64,000 bases of DNA from positions 62,001 to 126,000 of the forward strand of contig CACPCL010000001.1 in assembly GCA_902632445.1 (NCBI GenBank), read 5' to 3'. This DNA comes from an uncultured Pelagibacteraceae bacterium (lineage in GTDB: Bacteria > Pseudomonadota > Alphaproteobacteria > Pelagibacterales > Pelagibacteraceae). A program made the position numbers and the translations under genes. This document shows, piece after piece, positions 33,831 to 45,004 of the stretch; positions within the stretch are counted from its first letter, which is position 1, and each line of letters begins with the position of its first letter. A model generated the notes under the pieces. The model ran no database searches, was not told the DNA's origin, and saw only the letters and a program-made list of their open reading frames with translations.

Positions 33831-34313
33831 TTAATCCTTTAACATTTTAGCAGCATATTTTGTAACAAATCTGTCAATATTTCCACCTAAACTAGCAATT
33901 TCTTTTACAAATTTTGAAGAAATAATTTGGTTTTCAACGTCAGACATCAAAAAGATAGTTTCGATTTGAGAGTTTAACTTCTTGTTCATTCCTGCAAGTT
34001 GAAATTCATATTCAAAGTCTGACACTGCTCTCAATCCTCTTACTATTACACTCGCTTTATATTTTTTACATAAATCAATAGTTAAATCGCTAAAAGATAT
34101 TATTTTAATCTTTTTTTTATTTAAATTTAAATCTTTAAAGAGAGAATTATTTATAATTTCCATTCGTTCATCTATTGAAAAATGATAATTTTTATCTGAA
34201 TTGTTTGTTGTAGCTACAATTAATTTATCAAAAATTTTTAAAGATTTTTTTATAACATCAATGTGGCCGTAAGTAATTGGATCAAATGTTCCAGGATATA
34301 CTGCTATCTTCAT
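33831..34313 (-). CDS. coaD: Phosphopantetheine adenylyltransferase
   Basis: A 160-residue nucleotidyltransferase that makes dephospho-CoA from 4'-phosphopantetheine and ATP, the penultimate step of CoA synthesis. The nucleotide motif TFDPITYGHIDVI (9-21) has the TxGH form, Arg93-type residues are in VIVRGLRAVSDFEYE, and the second signature is IISSKFVKEIASLGG near 131-145. Length matches the family. It is placed 3 bases after gyrA and directly before the cyclophilin gene. Confidence 0.95.
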   Translation of the reverse strand: MKIAVYPGTFDPITYGHIDVIKKSLKIFDKLIVATTNNSDKNYHFSIDERMEIINNSLFKDLNLNKKKIKIISFSDLTIDLCKKYKASVIVRGLRAVSDFEYEFQLAGMNKKLNSQIETIFLMSDVENQIISSKFVKEIASLGGNIDRFVTKYAAKMLKD

Positions 34314-34316
34314 AAA

Positions 34317-36890
34317 TTATTTAATGTTGTCTTCTATTTTAATTACTGAAACGACCTTTTCTACACCTGACAGCTTTTTAATTTTAACACCTTGAGTATT
34401 TCTTCCTGCAATTCTTATTTCTTTTACTGCACATCGCATAATACTTCCTTTATCAGTTGATAATATAATTTCGTCTGCTTCACCAACGACTAAAGTTGAA
34501 GATATATTTCCATTCCTTGGAGAATTTATGATTCCTATAATTCCTTTTCCACCTCTATTAGTAACTCTATAGTCAAGGTAAGAAGATCTTTTCCCGTATC
34601 CATTCTCCGAAACTGATAAAATAAATTTATCTACACCATTTTTAATTTTTTTATCATTGTTTAATATTTTTGAGTTAATCTGAGTATTATCTAAAATTGA
34701 TAAAGAAATAACTTTATCTTTATCTTTTAGATTAATGCCTTTTATTCCTTTAGACGATCTACCTTTAAATAATCTTAATTTTTTGGATTTAAATCTAATG
34801 CACTTTCCAAATTGAGTGCTGAGTAAAATATCTTGATCATCTTTACAAATTTTAACTCCAATAATTTTATCATCTTGATCTAATTTCATTGCGATTTTAC
34901 CGCTATTGTTAATACTTACAAAATCTTCTAATGTATTTTTTCTAACATTTCCTTTGGCAGTAGCGAATATTACCATTAAATTTTTCCACTCAGACTCATC
35001 CTCCGGCAAAGGCATTATAGAACTTATGGAATGATGACTTTTTAGAGGCAGTATATTGAAAATTGATTTTCCTTTAGATGCTGCTGTTCCTTCAGGTATT
35101 TTATGAGCTTTAATCTTGTAAACTAAACCTTGCGTAGAAAAAAATAGAACAGGTGTATGTGTGTTAGCTGTAAAAATCTGAACAACAAAGTCCTCAGATC
35201 TAGTAGAAATCCCTGTTTTACCTTTTCCACCTCTTTTTTGCGCCTTCAAAGAGCTAAGCGGGCTTCTCTTAATATATCCTTGATTAGTAATACTTATTAC
35301 CACTGACTCTTTTTGTATTGTTTCCTCAATATTATAATTTAAAACTGCATCGATAATTTTTGTTTTTCTTGGAGAAGAAAATTTGTCTTTAATTTTTTCT
35401 AATTCATTGATGATGAGTTTATAAAGTTCTTTTTTTGAATTAATTATTTTATTAAATTCTTTTATTAATGAAGCCAATTTTGAAATTTCAGACTCAATTT
35501 CACCAATACCATAAGCAGTTAATTTTTGAAGTCTTAATTCTAATATAGCATTAACTTGGTCAATAGATAACTGATAACTTGAAATATTTTTTTTATTTTC
35601 AATTGAGTTTATTAATTTAATACTTTTCTTAACTCTCCATTTTTTTGATAGTAAATTTTTTTTTGCAATATTCGTATCTTTGGAATTCTTTATTATTTTA
35701 ATTACATCATCAATATTTTCCACTGCAGTTGCTAAACCAATAAGAATATGTGCACGAGCCTCAGCATTTTTTAAATCAAATTTTACTCTTTTAAGAACAG
35801 TATCCTCTCTAAATTTTAGAAATTCTGATATGAATTCTTTTAAATTTAATATTTTAGGTTTGTTATTGACTATTGCTAGAGTATTAAATCCAAAAGAGCT
35901 TTCAATATTAGTCAGTTTATATAATTGTCTTCTAACCGTTTCAGGTTCAAAACTTTTTCTTAATTCAATAACAACTCTAATACCCTCTCTATTAGACTCA
36001 TCTCTTAAATCTCTTATACCTTCGATTTTTTTATCTCTAACAAGTTGAGCTATTCTTTCAATTAAGATTGATTTGTTTACTTGATAAGGAATAGATTTTA
36101 TAATTAAAGTTTCTCTACCTCCCTTTTTTTCCTCTAATTCAATTTCTCCTCTTATTTTAAATGAACCTCTGCCTTTATTATATCCTTGTTTTATTATGTC
36201 TTTTCCAATTATTAAGCCTCCTGTTGGAAAATCTGGTCCAGGAACATGTTTCATTAATTGAGCAATTGTAATGTCTTTGTTATTTATATAAGCAATAGTT
36301 GCATCAATTATTTCTCCAAGGTTGTGTGGCGGTATACTCGTTGCCATACCAACTGCAATACCACCAGCTCCATTAACTAAGATATTAGGATATTGAGATG
36401 GCAAAACCTCAGGTTCTTTTTCAGTTTCATCATAGTTGCTTCGAAAATTTACAGTTTCTTTTTCTAAATCCTCTGTTAAAAATTGAGCGATTCTTCCTAA
36501 CTTAGTTTCAGTATATCTCATTGCCGCAGGAGGGTCCCCGTCGATTGAACCAAAATTTCCTTGCCCTGAGATTAAAGGTAAACTCATTGAAAAATCTTGG
36601 ACTAATCTTACTAATGCGTCATAAACAGATTGATCTCCATGAGGATGATATTTACCTATGACATCTCCGACAATTCTTGCAGATTTTCTAAAAGGTTTTG
36701 ACCAATCATATCCACCTTTATACATTGCATAAATAATCCTACGATGTACTGGTTTTAAACCATCCCTAACATCAGGAAGAGCTCTGCTAACTATCACACT
36801 CATTGCGTATGATAGATAAGACGAGCTCATTTCATCTTGTACAAAAATAGGTTTAAAAGATTTATTATTAATTACTGTGTTTTTTTCCAT
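34317..36890 (-). CDS. gyrA: DNA gyrase subunit A
   Basis: An 857-residue type II topoisomerase subunit. The catalytic tyrosine is Tyr126 in [10 protein letters not shown], and the C-terminal domain begins after the GyrA-box, here QKRGGKG, which separates GyrA from ParC. Blade repeats such as [12 protein letters not shown] follow. In the quinolone region the residue matching E. coli Ser83 is Gln87 ([10 protein letters not shown]), while the Asp87 match (Asp91) is kept. It introduces negative supercoils with GyrB. It follows ssb by 5 bases. Confidence 0.97.
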   Translation of the reverse strand: MEKNTVINNKSFKPIFVQDEMSSSYLSYAMSVIVSRALPDVRDGLKPVHRRIIYAMYKGGYDWSKPFRKSARIVGDVIGKYHPHGDQSVYDALVRLVQDFSMSLPLISGQGNFGSIDGDPPAAMRYTETKLGRIAQFLTEDLEKETVNFRSNYDETEKEPEVLPSQYPNILVNGAGGIAVGMATSIPPHNLGEIIDATIAYINNKDITIAQLMKHVPGPDFPTGGLIIGKDIIKQGYNKGRGSFKIRGEIELEEKKGGRETLIIKSIPYQVNKSILIERIAQLVRDKKIEGIRDLRDESNREGIRVVIELRKSFEPETVRRQLYKLTNIESSFGFNTLAIVNNKPKILNLKEFISEFLKFREDTVLKRVKFDLKNAEARAHILIGLATAVENIDDVIKIIKNSKDTNIAKKNLLSKKWRVKKSIKLINSIENKKNISSYQLSIDQVNAILELRLQKLTAYGIGEIESEISKLASLIKEFNKIINSKKELYKLIINELEKIKDKFSSPRKTKIIDAVLNYNIEETIQKESVVISITNQGYIKRSPLSSLKAQKRGGKGKTGISTRSEDFVVQIFTANTHTPVLFFSTQGLVYKIKAHKIPEGTAASKGKSIFNILPLKSHHSISSIMPLPEDESEWKNLMVIFATAKGNVRKNTLEDFVSINNSGKIAMKLDQDDKIIGVKICKDDQDILLSTQFGKCIRFKSKKLRLFKGRSSKGIKGINLKDKDKVISLSILDNTQINSKILNNDKKIKNGVDKFILSVSENGYGKRSSYLDYRVTNRGGKGIIGIINSPRNGNISSTLVVGEADEIILSTDKGSIMRCAVKEIRIAGRNTQGVKIKKLSGVEKVVSVIKIEDNIK

Positions 36891-36895
36891 GAAAT

Positions 36896-37354
36896 TTAGA
36901 AGGGAATTTCATCATCTAAATCAGTGTTATCCTGATTTAGATTTTCATTTGGTAAAGAGCTTTTATTTTCAGATACTAAATTAGAATTATTACTATTATT
37001 TTTGCTATCCAACATCGTAAGATTGGAGTTATAACCTTGCAAAACTATCTCTGTAGAATATTTATCTTGTCCAGAATTTTCATCTTTCCATTTTCTTGTG
37101 CTCAATTGTCCTTCAACGTACACGTTAGCACCTTTTTTAACATACTGTTGAACTACATTAACTAGACCTTCATTAAAAATCACTACTCTATGCCACTCTG
37201 TTTTCTCTTTTCTCTCCCCACTAGATTTGTCTTTCCAGCTTTGACTAGTAGCAATACTAAATCTCGCTACACTTTTACCATTAACCATTTGCTTTATTTC
37301 TGGATCTGCGCCTAAACGACCTATTAATTGTACTTTATTTAAACTACCAGCCAT
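36896..37354 (-). CDS. ssb: Single-stranded DNA-binding protein
   Basis: A 152-residue SSB with an N-terminal OB fold (about 1-110; starting [18 protein letters not shown]) and an Asn/Ser-rich linker leading to the acidic tip DLDDEIPF, the docking site for replication and repair partners. It coats single-stranded DNA as a tetramer. It leads the operon with gyrA and is divergent from uvrA across 101 bases, a pairing widespread in bacteria. Confidence 0.96.
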   Translation of the reverse strand: MAGSLNKVQLIGRLGADPEIKQMVNGKSVARFSIATSQSWKDKSSGERKEKTEWHRVVIFNEGLVNVVQQYVKKGANVYVEGQLSTRKWKDENSGQDKYSTEIVLQGYNSNLTMLDSKNNSNNSNLVSENKSSLPNENLNQDNTDLDDEIPF

Positions 37355-37443
37355 AATATTTTGAGTAAAATTTGATTTTTTTATTATTTAAACACTTTTA
37401 TTTATATCATATTTGATTAGTAAATATAAGGTGATAATTATTT

Positions 37444-37449
37444 AAAGGA
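37444..37449 (+). promoter_or_regulatory. Shine-Dalgarno site of uvrA
   Basis: AAAGGA lies 6 bases before the ATG at 37456, a good match to the anti-SD. It stands out because many genes in this window overlap or have no clear ribosome-binding site. Confidence 0.6.
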
Positions 37450-37455
37450 AAAAAA

Positions 37456-40335
37456 ATGTTGAAAAAAATCGTTGTAAAAGGCGCTAAAGAACACAACTTA
37501 AAAAATGTTTCTCTTGAAATTCCAAAAGAGAAATTAGTTGTAATCACTGGCCTATCTGGGTCTGGAAAATCATCTTTAGCTTTTGACACTATTTATGCTG
37601 AAGGCCAAAGAAGATATGTGGAGAGTCTCTCTTCTTATGCAAGACAATTTTTAGATAAAATGAAAAAACCCAATGTGGATTTCATCGAAGGCTTAAGTCC
37701 TGCAATTTCTATTGAACAAAAAAATACTTCAAAAAATCCAAGATCAACTGTCGCTACAGTTACTGAAATTTATGATTACATGAGAGTTTTATTTGCTAGA
37801 GTTGGTATTCCTTACTCTCCCTTTACCGGGAAACCGATAAAGTCCCAACCAATAAGTGAAATGGTAGATAAAATTCAGAAACTTCCCAAAAATAATACTA
37901 TTTACCTTCTTGCACCAATAGTTAGAGGTAGAAAAGGAGAATATAAAAAAGAGATATTGAATTATAAAAAAAGAGGATTTACAAAAATTAAAGTTGATGG
38001 AAAATATCTCAATATCGATGAATTTCCCAATTTAAATAAAAAAATTAAACATGATATTTCAATAATAGTTGATAGAATTATACTTAATTCAAACTTGGGC
38101 AACAGATTAGCTGATAGCGTTGAGACCGCTGTAAATCTATCAGATGGTTTATTAATAGTAGAATACGAAAACGAAACTTTACCAAAAAAATTTAGAAAAA
38201 GAGAAGCAATTATGTTTTCATCAAAGTTTTCATGTCCTGAAAGTGGGTTTACTATCGAGGAGATTGAACCAAGATTATTTTCATTTAATTCTCCCTACGG
38301 TGCTTGTGAAGAATGTGAGGGAATTGGCCATAACTTAAATGTAGATCCAAATTTAGTTGTTTCAGATCATAAAAAAAGCCTCCAAGATGGAGTTATTGAA
38401 CCTTGGTCAAAATCAACTTCTTTATACTATGCTCAAACATTAGCTTCTATAGCAAAGCATTATAAAATTTCACTATCTGATCCATGGAAGAAAATTCCAA
38501 AAAAAATACAAGACATAATACTTTACGGCTCAGATGAAGAAGAAATTAAATTCTCATACGATGATGGATACGAAGCTTATACTACTAAGAAAACTTTTGA
38601 AGGTGTTATAAATAATCTTGAAAGACGATACCTTGAAACAGATAGTGAATGGAAAAGAGAAGAAATTTCTCAATACCAAAGTGAGACAGATTGTGAAAAA
38701 TGTAAAGGTATGAGGCTTAAAGAAGAGGCTTTATGTGTTAAAATAAATAACTTTAATATTAGTGAAGTAACAGAAAAATCGATAGATGAAGCACAAAAAT
38801 GGTTTCAAAACTTAGAAACTGTCTTAAATGAAAAAGAAAAAAAAATAGCTCAACACATCTTAAAGGAAATTAATGAAAGATTAAATTTTCTTTTGAATGT
38901 AGGTTTAAATTATTTAACATTATCAAGAGAGTCTGGAACTTTATCTGGGGGTGAAGCTCAAAGAATTAGACTGGCATCTCAGATTGGTTCAGGATTAACT
39001 GGAGTGCTTTATGTTTTGGATGAACCTTCAATTGGATTACATCAAAGAGATAATAAAAAATTAATTACAGCTTTGAAAAAACTAAGAGATTTAGGAAATA
39101 CCGTGATTGTTGTAGAACATGATATCGAAACTATGGAAAGTTCTGATCATATAATTGATATAGGACCAGAGGCAGGATTAAAAGGAGGAAAAATAGTTGC
39201 TGAGGGTGAAGTTAAAGAAATTACAAAAAATGAAAATAGTATAACTGGAAATTATTTATCCGGAAAAAAATTTATACCTATTCCAAAAAAAAGAAGATCA
39301 GCTAAAAATGGAAGGTTCATTGAAATAAGTGGAGCAAGTGGAAATAATTTAAAAAAAGTAAATTTGAAAATTCCTGTCGGAACATTTACTTGTGTTACTG
39401 GAGTTTCTGGAAGCGGAAAATCAACTTTAATACTTCATACTTTGTATAATGCATTTAATTTAATATTAAATAAAAATAAAAGTCGTAAAGTCCCTAAAGC
39501 TTTTACTGGATTTAAAGGAACAGAATTAATTGATAAAATAATTGATATTGATCAATCGCCAATAGGAAGAACTCCGAGATCAAACCCAGCGACATATACT
39601 GGAGCATTTGGTCCAATCAGAGAGTGGTTTGCTGGACTTCCAGAGTCAAAAGCAAGAGGTTATAAGGTGGGTAGATATTCTTTTAATGTAAAAGGCGGAA
39701 GATGTGAGACTTGCGAAGGAGATGGTGTTTTAACTTACGAAATGCATTTTCTCCCAGACGTTTTTATACCTTGCGATACATGTAAGGGAGCTAGATACAA
39801 TAGAGAAACTTTGGAAATAAGGTTTAAAAATAGGAATATTGCTGATGTTTTGGATATGACAGTAGATGAAGGATGTGAATTTTTTGAAAATATTCAAAGT
39901 ATAAAGTCTAAATTAATTACACTTAAACATGTAGGACTTGGATATATGAAAATTGGTCAACAAGCAACAACCCTATCTGGGGGTGAAGCTCAAAGAATAA
40001 AATTAGCAAAAGAATTATCTAAAAGACCTACAGGCAGAACTCTTTACATATTAGATGAACCAACGACTGGATTACACTCACATGATATTAAAAAGTTATT
40101 AGAAATTTTACAAGCTTTCGCTAATACTGGTAACACTGTAGTAGTAATAGAACATAACTTAGATGTGATTAAAACAGCGGATCATATTATTGACATGGGC
40201 CCCGAAGGAGGAATAAATGGTGGCAAAATAATAGCAGAAGGAACCCCTGAAAAAGTAGCAACGTTTAAACAGAGTTATACTGGTAAATTTATAAGAGATA
40301 TCATTGGCAATAGTTCTATGAAAAAAACTGCCTAA
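37456..40335 (+). CDS. uvrA: Excinuclease ABC subunit A
   Basis: A 959-residue damage-recognition ATPase of nucleotide excision repair. Two ABC cassettes are visible: Walker [15 protein letters not shown] near 31-44 and [13 protein letters not shown] near 650; ABC signatures [12 protein letters not shown] and [12 protein letters not shown]; Walker [14 protein letters not shown] and [13 protein letters not shown]. The zinc motifs include CETCEGDG...CDTC in the second half. The first zinc module has CPESG in place of CxxC, a form I recall from other alphaproteobacteria. The gene is preceded by a clear ribosome-binding site. Confidence 0.98.
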   Translation: MLKKIVVKGAKEHNLKNVSLEIPKEKLVVITGLSGSGKSSLAFDTIYAEGQRRYVESLSSYARQFLDKMKKPNVDFIEGLSPAISIEQKNTSKNPRSTVATVTEIYDYMRVLFARVGIPYSPFTGKPIKSQPISEMVDKIQKLPKNNTIYLLAPIVRGRKGEYKKEILNYKKRGFTKIKVDGKYLNIDEFPNLNKKIKHDISIIVDRIILNSNLGNRLADSVETAVNLSDGLLIVEYENETLPKKFRKREAIMFSSKFSCPESGFTIEEIEPRLFSFNSPYGACEECEGIGHNLNVDPNLVVSDHKKSLQDGVIEPWSKSTSLYYAQTLASIAKHYKISLSDPWKKIPKKIQDIILYGSDEEEIKFSYDDGYEAYTTKKTFEGVINNLERRYLETDSEWKREEISQYQSETDCEKCKGMRLKEEALCVKINNFNISEVTEKSIDEAQKWFQNLETVLNEKEKKIAQHILKEINERLNFLLNVGLNYLTLSRESGTLSGGEAQRIRLASQIGSGLTGVLYVLDEPSIGLHQRDNKKLITALKKLRDLGNTVIVVEHDIETMESSDHIIDIGPEAGLKGGKIVAEGEVKEITKNENSITGNYLSGKKFIPIPKKRRSAKNGRFIEISGASGNNLKKVNLKIPVGTFTCVTGVSGSGKSTLILHTLYNAFNLILNKNKSRKVPKAFTGFKGTELIDKIIDIDQSPIGRTPRSNPATYTGAFGPIREWFAGLPESKARGYKVGRYSFNVKGGRCETCEGDGVLTYEMHFLPDVFIPCDTCKGARYNRETLEIRFKNRNIADVLDMTVDEGCEFFENIQSIKSKLITLKHVGLGYMKIGQQATTLSGGEAQRIKLAKELSKRPTGRTLYILDEPTTGLHSHDIKKLLEILQAFANTGNTVVVIEHNLDVIKTADHIIDMGPEGGINGGKIIAEGTPEKVATFKQSYTGKFIRDIIGNSSMKKTA

Positions 40336-40347
40336 AAGTCTTATTTA

Positions 40348-40356
40348 TGCTATAAT
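40348..40356 (+). promoter_or_regulatory. Extended -10 promoter directly upstream of the PuuD-like gene
   Basis: TGCTATAAT is a TGn extended -10 element with perfect TATAAT (40351-40356). The ATG at 40363 lies 6 bases after it, just where transcription should begin, so the mRNA may be leaderless. No strong -35 box is seen, which extended -10 promoters do not require. Confidence 0.5.
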
Positions 40357-40362
40357 GGAATC

Positions 40363-40965
40363 ATGACAAATATCTTACAATCTCTCTCAAAAACAGTTCA
40401 TTTATCATTAGGTATTGCTATCCTATTATTGGCTGCACTGCACTTCTTAGGAGACGGTTTTGCTTTTGATAGATATTTTTTTAGTTGGTTATTTAGATAT
40501 TTACATGTGTTAACAGGAATAATGTGGATAGGATTATTGTGGTATTTTAATTTTGTTCAAATTCCATCAATGCCAAATATTCCAGATGAACAAAAACCTG
40601 CGATAGGTAAAATTATTGCGCCAAAAGCGCTATTTTGGTTTAGATGGGCCGCGTTAGGAACAATTATTACAGGTTTGATAGTTTCTTACCTCCAGGGATA
40701 TGTTCACCAAGCAATGACATTAGGAATAAGTGGCGGAGATCCAAAGAGTACCGCTATTGGCATAGGAATGTGGTTGGGAATTATAATGGCCTATAACGTT
40801 TGGTTTGTTATTTGGCCAAATCAAAAAAAAGCTTTAGGTTTGATTGAGTGCTCTCCAGAGGAAAAATCTAAATCTGCAAAAACAGCAATGATATTTTCAA
40901 GAACGAATACTCTCCTTTCGTTTCCAATGTTGCTATCAATGGTGGCAGCTCAAAATCTTTATTAA
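40363..40965 (+). CDS. PuuD-like (DUF989) membrane protein
   Basis: A 200-residue protein with about four to five membrane helices, matching the membrane domain of urate hydroxylase PuuD (DUF989 family): FRYLHVLTGIMWIGLLWYFNF near 45-65, PKALFWFRWAAL near 87-98 and NVWFVIWPNQKKAL near 145-158. Full PuuD carries a C-terminal cytochrome c domain; none is present and no CxxCH motif occurs, so urate oxidation is uncertain. It converges on secF with no bases between the stops. No purine genes are near. Confidence 0.75.
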   Translation: MTNILQSLSKTVHLSLGIAILLLAALHFLGDGFAFDRYFFSWLFRYLHVLTGIMWIGLLWYFNFVQIPSMPNIPDEQKPAIGKIIAPKALFWFRWAALGTIITGLIVSYLQGYVHQAMTLGISGGDPKSTAIGIGMWLGIIMAYNVWFVIWPNQKKALGLIECSPEEKSKSAKTAMIFSRTNTLLSFPMLLSMVAAQNLY

Positions 40966-41871
40966 TTAAGGTTCAATTTTCTTTTCTTCTTTTTCTAAAG
41001 TCTTGTAACTTACTCTAAAAAATTTCAATATTGGTGAAGCAACAAATATAGACGAATAGGTTCCAATAATAACACCTAGAATCATGGCAAAAGAAAAACC
41101 TCTTAATATTTCCCCACCTAATAGATAAATTGAAAATAATGCTAATAAAGTGGTTACAGATGTTATTACAGTCCTAGCAAGAGTTTCGTTAATAGATAGG
41201 TTCGCTACATCACTAATACTTATCTTTGTATATTTAAATAAATTTTCTCTAATTCGATCATAAATAACGACTGTATCATTCATTGAATACCCGACTATTG
41301 TTAATACAGCTGCAATAATAGATAAATTAATTTCTAAAGATAATATTGAAAAAATACCTAAAGTAATGATGACATCATGGAATAACGCAACAATAGAGCC
41401 AACACTAAATTGCCATTCAAACCTTACCCAAATATAAAAGAGCATAGCGGCTAGAGCCAAAGAAATAGCTATAACTGATGACTCTAGCAATTCTGAGCTT
41501 ACTTTGGGACCAACATTTTCTACTCTTCTAAATTCAATGCCCGCACTGAGATTATCTGATAATGTTTTTTTAATTTCCGGAATTAAATTACTATTATTTG
41601 CATTTTTTTGCTCAACTTTAATTAAATAATCACCATCTTTTCCAAATTTTTTTACATTAATGTCACCCAAATTCATTGATTTTAATGAGTCTCTTATAGA
41701 GGATGCTTTTACAGTTATATCGGTTCTTAATTCTATCAAAGTTCCGCCTTTAAAATCAATTCCATAATTTAAGCCTTTAAAAATTATAAAAAATATACTT
41801 AAAATGAAAAATATAATCGAAATAAAATTTGCTTTTTTAAATTTTGATACAAAATTAATATTCTTAATCAT
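40966..41871 (-). CDS. secF: Protein translocase subunit SecF
   Basis: A 301-residue partner of SecD in the RND-type complex that uses the proton or sodium gradient to finish protein export. Six helices are expected: the first near 15-31, then a periplasmic domain with IDFKGGTLIEL at 38-48, and the conserved NDTVVIYDRIREN and DVIITLGIF in the membrane half. It overlaps the last base of secD. It ends the long dgt-to-secF transcription unit. Confidence 0.96.
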   Translation of the reverse strand: MIKNINFVSKFKKANFISIIFFILSIFFIIFKGLNYGIDFKGGTLIELRTDITVKASSIRDSLKSMNLGDINVKKFGKDGDYLIKVEQKNANNSNLIPEIKKTLSDNLSAGIEFRRVENVGPKVSSELLESSVIAISLALAAMLFYIWVRFEWQFSVGSIVALFHDVIITLGIFSILSLEINLSIIAAVLTIVGYSMNDTVVIYDRIRENLFKYTKISISDVANLSINETLARTVITSVTTLLALFSIYLLGGEILRGFSFAMILGVIIGTYSSIFVASPILKFFRVSYKTLEKEEKKIEP

Positions 41872-43415
41872 TAAATTTTTAAGTCTCTATTATTGTTTCT
41901 TAAAACTATCATCGAAGTTAGATGTCTCGCTAAAAAGTAGGCAGTAAAAAGCGTGGTAATAATTCCTATTCCTAAAGTAATAGCAAAACCTTTTACAGGT
42001 CCAGATCCAAAAGCAAACAATATGATAGCTGCAATTAATGTTGTTATATTTGCATCTAATACTGTAATTTTCGCCTTAGAATAACCTGAGTCAAAAGCGT
42101 GAATAATTGATTTTTCTGTTTTTAATTCCTCTCTTATTCTTTCAAATATTAAAACATTTGCATCTACAGCCATTCCTACCGTTAAAATAATACCTGCTAT
42201 TCCAGGTAAAGTTAATGTAGCTTCTAAAATAGTTAATATTCCAACTAACATTAATAAATTTGCAATTAAGGCTGTGTTAGCGACTAATCCAAATATTTTA
42301 TATTTAAAAAACATAAAAATGATTACTAAAACAAATCCTACAATTAAAGATATTATACCTGATCTAATCGAATCCTCCCCTAAATCAGGGCCTACTGTTC
42401 TTTCTTCAACAACATCTAGAGGAGTAGGTAAAGCTCCAGATCTAAGTAATAAAGATAAATCTGTAGCCTCTTGGAAAGTAAAATTTCCTGATATCATCCC
42501 TTTACCAGAGGTAATTGGTTCATTGATATTAGGTGCGCTTATTATTTTACCGTCTAAAACTATTGCTAACCTTTTACCCACGTTATCAGTAGTGGCCCTT
42601 CCAAACTTTTGCGAACCAAGTCTATCTAAAGTGAATGAGACTGTAGGCTCATTTTTTTGATTTTGGATACTTGGTTGCGCATCGATTAAATTTTCGCCAC
42701 TCATTACTATTCTTTTACTAACTTTTAGAGTTTCTCCTAACTCAGACATCAAATCCTCTGTACCAAAATCTGAATTATCACTTACTAATCTAAAGTTTAA
42801 TTGAGCTGTTTTACCGAGTAATTTTTTAATTCTTTCTGGATCTTTTAAACCCGGTAGTTCTACCAAAATTCTTTTATCTCCTCTTTGTAAAATAGTTGGC
42901 TCTTTTGTACCTACATCATCTATTCTCCTTCTTACTATCTCAATAGATTGTTTTAAAGCAGAATTATTAATTGTAAGTAACCCGAATTTTGAGAATAAAA
43001 TTTCTATATTATTATTACCTGATAATTTATAGTCTAATTCAAAAGATCTATAATTGTCAATATAGGGGTTTACTAAGTTTTCTTTTTTTGAAAAAAAAAG
43101 TAATTTAAATTTTTCTACATCTTCGATAATAAAAGTCAAAGATTTGTCTCTTATTTTAAAATTTTCGTATTTTAAATTATTATCTTTAAGAAGTTTTTTA
43201 ATTGGAATTACCTTTGATTGTATTTTTTCCTCTACGAGAGAGTCAGAGTTTATTTCTAATAAAAGATACGATCCGCCTTGAAGGTCTAGTCCTAGATTTA
43301 CTTTTTTATCAATAACTATATTATCTTTGTTTTGTAAATTTAGAATGGAAAATATTGCTATAAAAAAGAAAATTAAATAAATTAATATAATATTTATTTT
43401 GGAAAAATTTAACAC
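41871..43415 (-). CDS. secD: Protein translocase subunit SecD
   Basis: A 514-residue RND-type export subunit. The first membrane helix (about 7-24) is followed by GLDLQGGSYLLLEI, and the periplasmic P1 head domain contains the VRRRIDDVGTKEP and VELPGLKDPERIKKLLG segments. The membrane half has GMAVDANVLIFERIREE, the signature of helix 4. It acts with SecF and YajC, both neighbours. It precedes secF by overlap and follows yajC by 9 bases. Confidence 0.97.
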   Translation of the reverse strand: MLNFSKINIILIYLIFFFIAIFSILNLQNKDNIVIDKKVNLGLDLQGGSYLLLEINSDSLVEEKIQSKVIPIKKLLKDNNLKYENFKIRDKSLTFIIEDVEKFKLLFFSKKENLVNPYIDNYRSFELDYKLSGNNNIEILFSKFGLLTINNSALKQSIEIVRRRIDDVGTKEPTILQRGDKRILVELPGLKDPERIKKLLGKTAQLNFRLVSDNSDFGTEDLMSELGETLKVSKRIVMSGENLIDAQPSIQNQKNEPTVSFTLDRLGSQKFGRATTDNVGKRLAIVLDGKIISAPNINEPITSGKGMISGNFTFQEATDLSLLLRSGALPTPLDVVEERTVGPDLGEDSIRSGIISLIVGFVLVIIFMFFKYKIFGLVANTALIANLLMLVGILTILEATLTLPGIAGIILTVGMAVDANVLIFERIREELKTEKSIIHAFDSGYSKAKITVLDANITTLIAAIILFAFGSGPVKGFAITLGIGIITTLFTAYFLARHLTSMIVLRNNNRDLKI

Positions 43416-43424
43416 GAAAAAGAA

Positions 43425-43709
43425 TTATTTTTTTACTTCTTCTTTTTTAAGCAAACTCGTAATTGTTGATCTAATGATTTGGACTTTCGTGCCCTCGCCT
43501 ATAGTTACCTCAATTCGATCGTCTTCCATTACGCGATCAACAACACCTATTATTCCTCCAGATGTTATAACCTCATCTCCTCTTTTTAAGGATTCGACCA
43601 TTGCCTTATGATCTTTTACCCTTTTTTGCTGTGGTCTAATTAAAAAAAAGTAAAAAATTACAAAAATTAATATTAGAGGTATAAATTGTGCAATTCCTTG
43701 TCCGCTCAT
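43425..43709 (-). CDS. yajC: Preprotein translocase accessory subunit YajC
   Basis: A 94-residue single-pass protein: helix at about 8-25 (FIPLILIFVIFYFFLIRPQQKR), then a small soluble domain with VESLKRGDEVITSGGIIGVV. It associates with SecDF, whose genes follow 9 bases downstream. A 47-base gap separates it from serS and could hold a promoter. Confidence 0.95.
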   Translation of the reverse strand: MSGQGIAQFIPLILIFVIFYFFLIRPQQKRVKDHKAMVESLKRGDEVITSGGIIGVVDRVMEDDRIEVTIGEGTKVQIIRSTITSLLKKEEVKK

Positions 43710-43756
43710 GAAGAGACAATTATAATAAATGTATTAGATAAACAAGTTAAATTTTA

Positions 43757-45004
43757 TCAAATATTATCTAAATTATTCATATATTTTTTTAGTACTTTTG
43801 GAATTGTAACTGTTCCATCTTGATTTTGATTATTCTCTAATAAAGCTATCATCAGTCTTCCAACTGCCAAGCCAGAACCATTTAAAGTGCCAACAAACTC
43901 ATTTCCATTTTCAGCTTTATATTTTGCGCCCATTCTTCTTGCTTGAAATAATCCACACGAAGAACAGCTAGATATTTCTCTGTATTTTTTTTCTGATGGT
44001 ATCCAAACTTCTAAATCATAAGTTTTTTCTGCACTAAATCCCATATCGCCTGTTGATAACAAAACAGTTTGATAAGGAATATCCAATTTTTCTAATATTT
44101 TTTGCGCACAATTCAGCATTCGATCAAGCTCAGCAGCGCAATTTTTTGGCTCTACAATACTAACAAGTTCAACTTTGTAAAATTGATGTTGTCTAATCAT
44201 ACCTTTGGTATCTTTTCCGTAACTGCCAGCTTCCTTTCTAAAACATGGAGTTGAAGCAACAAATCTTTTTGGTAATTGATCTTTGTTAATTACAGATTTC
44301 CTTACTAAATTTGTTAAAACTACTTCAGCTGTAGGTATTAAAAATTTTCTTTGTTCTGAATTATCAAATTTTATTTCAAATTGATCTTCCTCAAATTTAG
44401 GTAGTTGTCCAGTACCGAACATCACATCCTCATTAACTATTAAAGGTGGAGAAATCTCAACATAACTAAATTCATTAGTGTGAACGTCTAACATAAAATT
44501 AATTAAAGCTCTTTCTAATAATGCGATTTTATCCTTTAAAACTACAAATCTTGATCCTGATAGCTTTATTGAGATTTCAAAATCAATATCTTTATTTTTG
44601 GAACCTAATTCAGTATGAGATTTCGGTTGAAAAGAAAATTCTTTTATATTTCCGACTTTATTTATAATTTCATTTGATTTATCATCTTTGCCAACTGGTA
44701 CATCATCCAAAGCTAAGTTTGGTAAAAAATTTAAAATTTTATTAAGTTTGTTTTGAGTTTCGGATTGATCTTTTGAAATTTTTGAAATTTTTTCTGAAAT
44801 AATTTTAGATTTTTCAAAATTTGATTTGTCTTTCGACTTAGATAAAATTTTTCTATCTTGTTCGAGTTTTTCTTTTTCAGTAATTAGTTTTCTATTGAGA
44901 CTATCTAATTTTTCAAAGTTACCACTATCAAAATTTACATTTCTATCTAAAAATTTTTTTTTAAAAATATCTAAATTTTTTCTTAAGTTCTTGATGTCAT
45001 GCAT
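43757..45004 (-). CDS. serS: Seryl-tRNA synthetase
   Basis: A 415-residue class II synthetase. The N-terminal two-helix coiled coil (about 25-100, rich in Lys/Glu) binds the long variable arm of tRNA-Ser. Motif 2 is PCFRKEAGSYGKDTKGMIRQHQF and motif 3 is NGSGLAVGRLMIALLEN, with the EISSCSSCGLFQARR segment between. It overlaps tatC by 8 bases, as in many alphaproteobacteria. Confidence 0.97.
   Translation of the reverse strand: MHDIKNLRKNLDIFKKKFLDRNVNFDSGNFEKLDSLNRKLITEKEKLEQDRKILSKSKDKSNFEKSKIISEKISKISKDQSETQNKLNKILNFLPNLALDDVPVGKDDKSNEIINKVGNIKEFSFQPKSHTELGSKNKDIDFEISIKLSGSRFVVLKDKIALLERALINFMLDVHTNEFSYVEISPPLIVNEDVMFGTGQLPKFEEDQFEIKFDNSEQRKFLIPTAEVVLTNLVRKSVINKDQLPKRFVASTPCFRKEAGSYGKDTKGMIRQHQFYKVELVSIVEPKNCAAELDRMLNCAQKILEKLDIPYQTVLLSTGDMGFSAEKTYDLEVWIPSEKKYREISSCSSCGLFQARRMGAKYKAENGNEFVGTLNGSGLAVGRLMIALLENNQNQDGTVTIPKVLKKYMNNLDNI

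Noticed and set aside
35680-36048. A 122-codon plus-strand frame opposite gyrA, and a similar 128-codon frame opposite secD
   Set aside because: Both run antisense to well-conserved genes and show no domain; they are reading-frame shadows.
34317-36890. ParC rather than GyrA
   Set aside because: The GyrA-box (QKRGGKG) is present and the gene lies with ssb in an order typical for gyrA.
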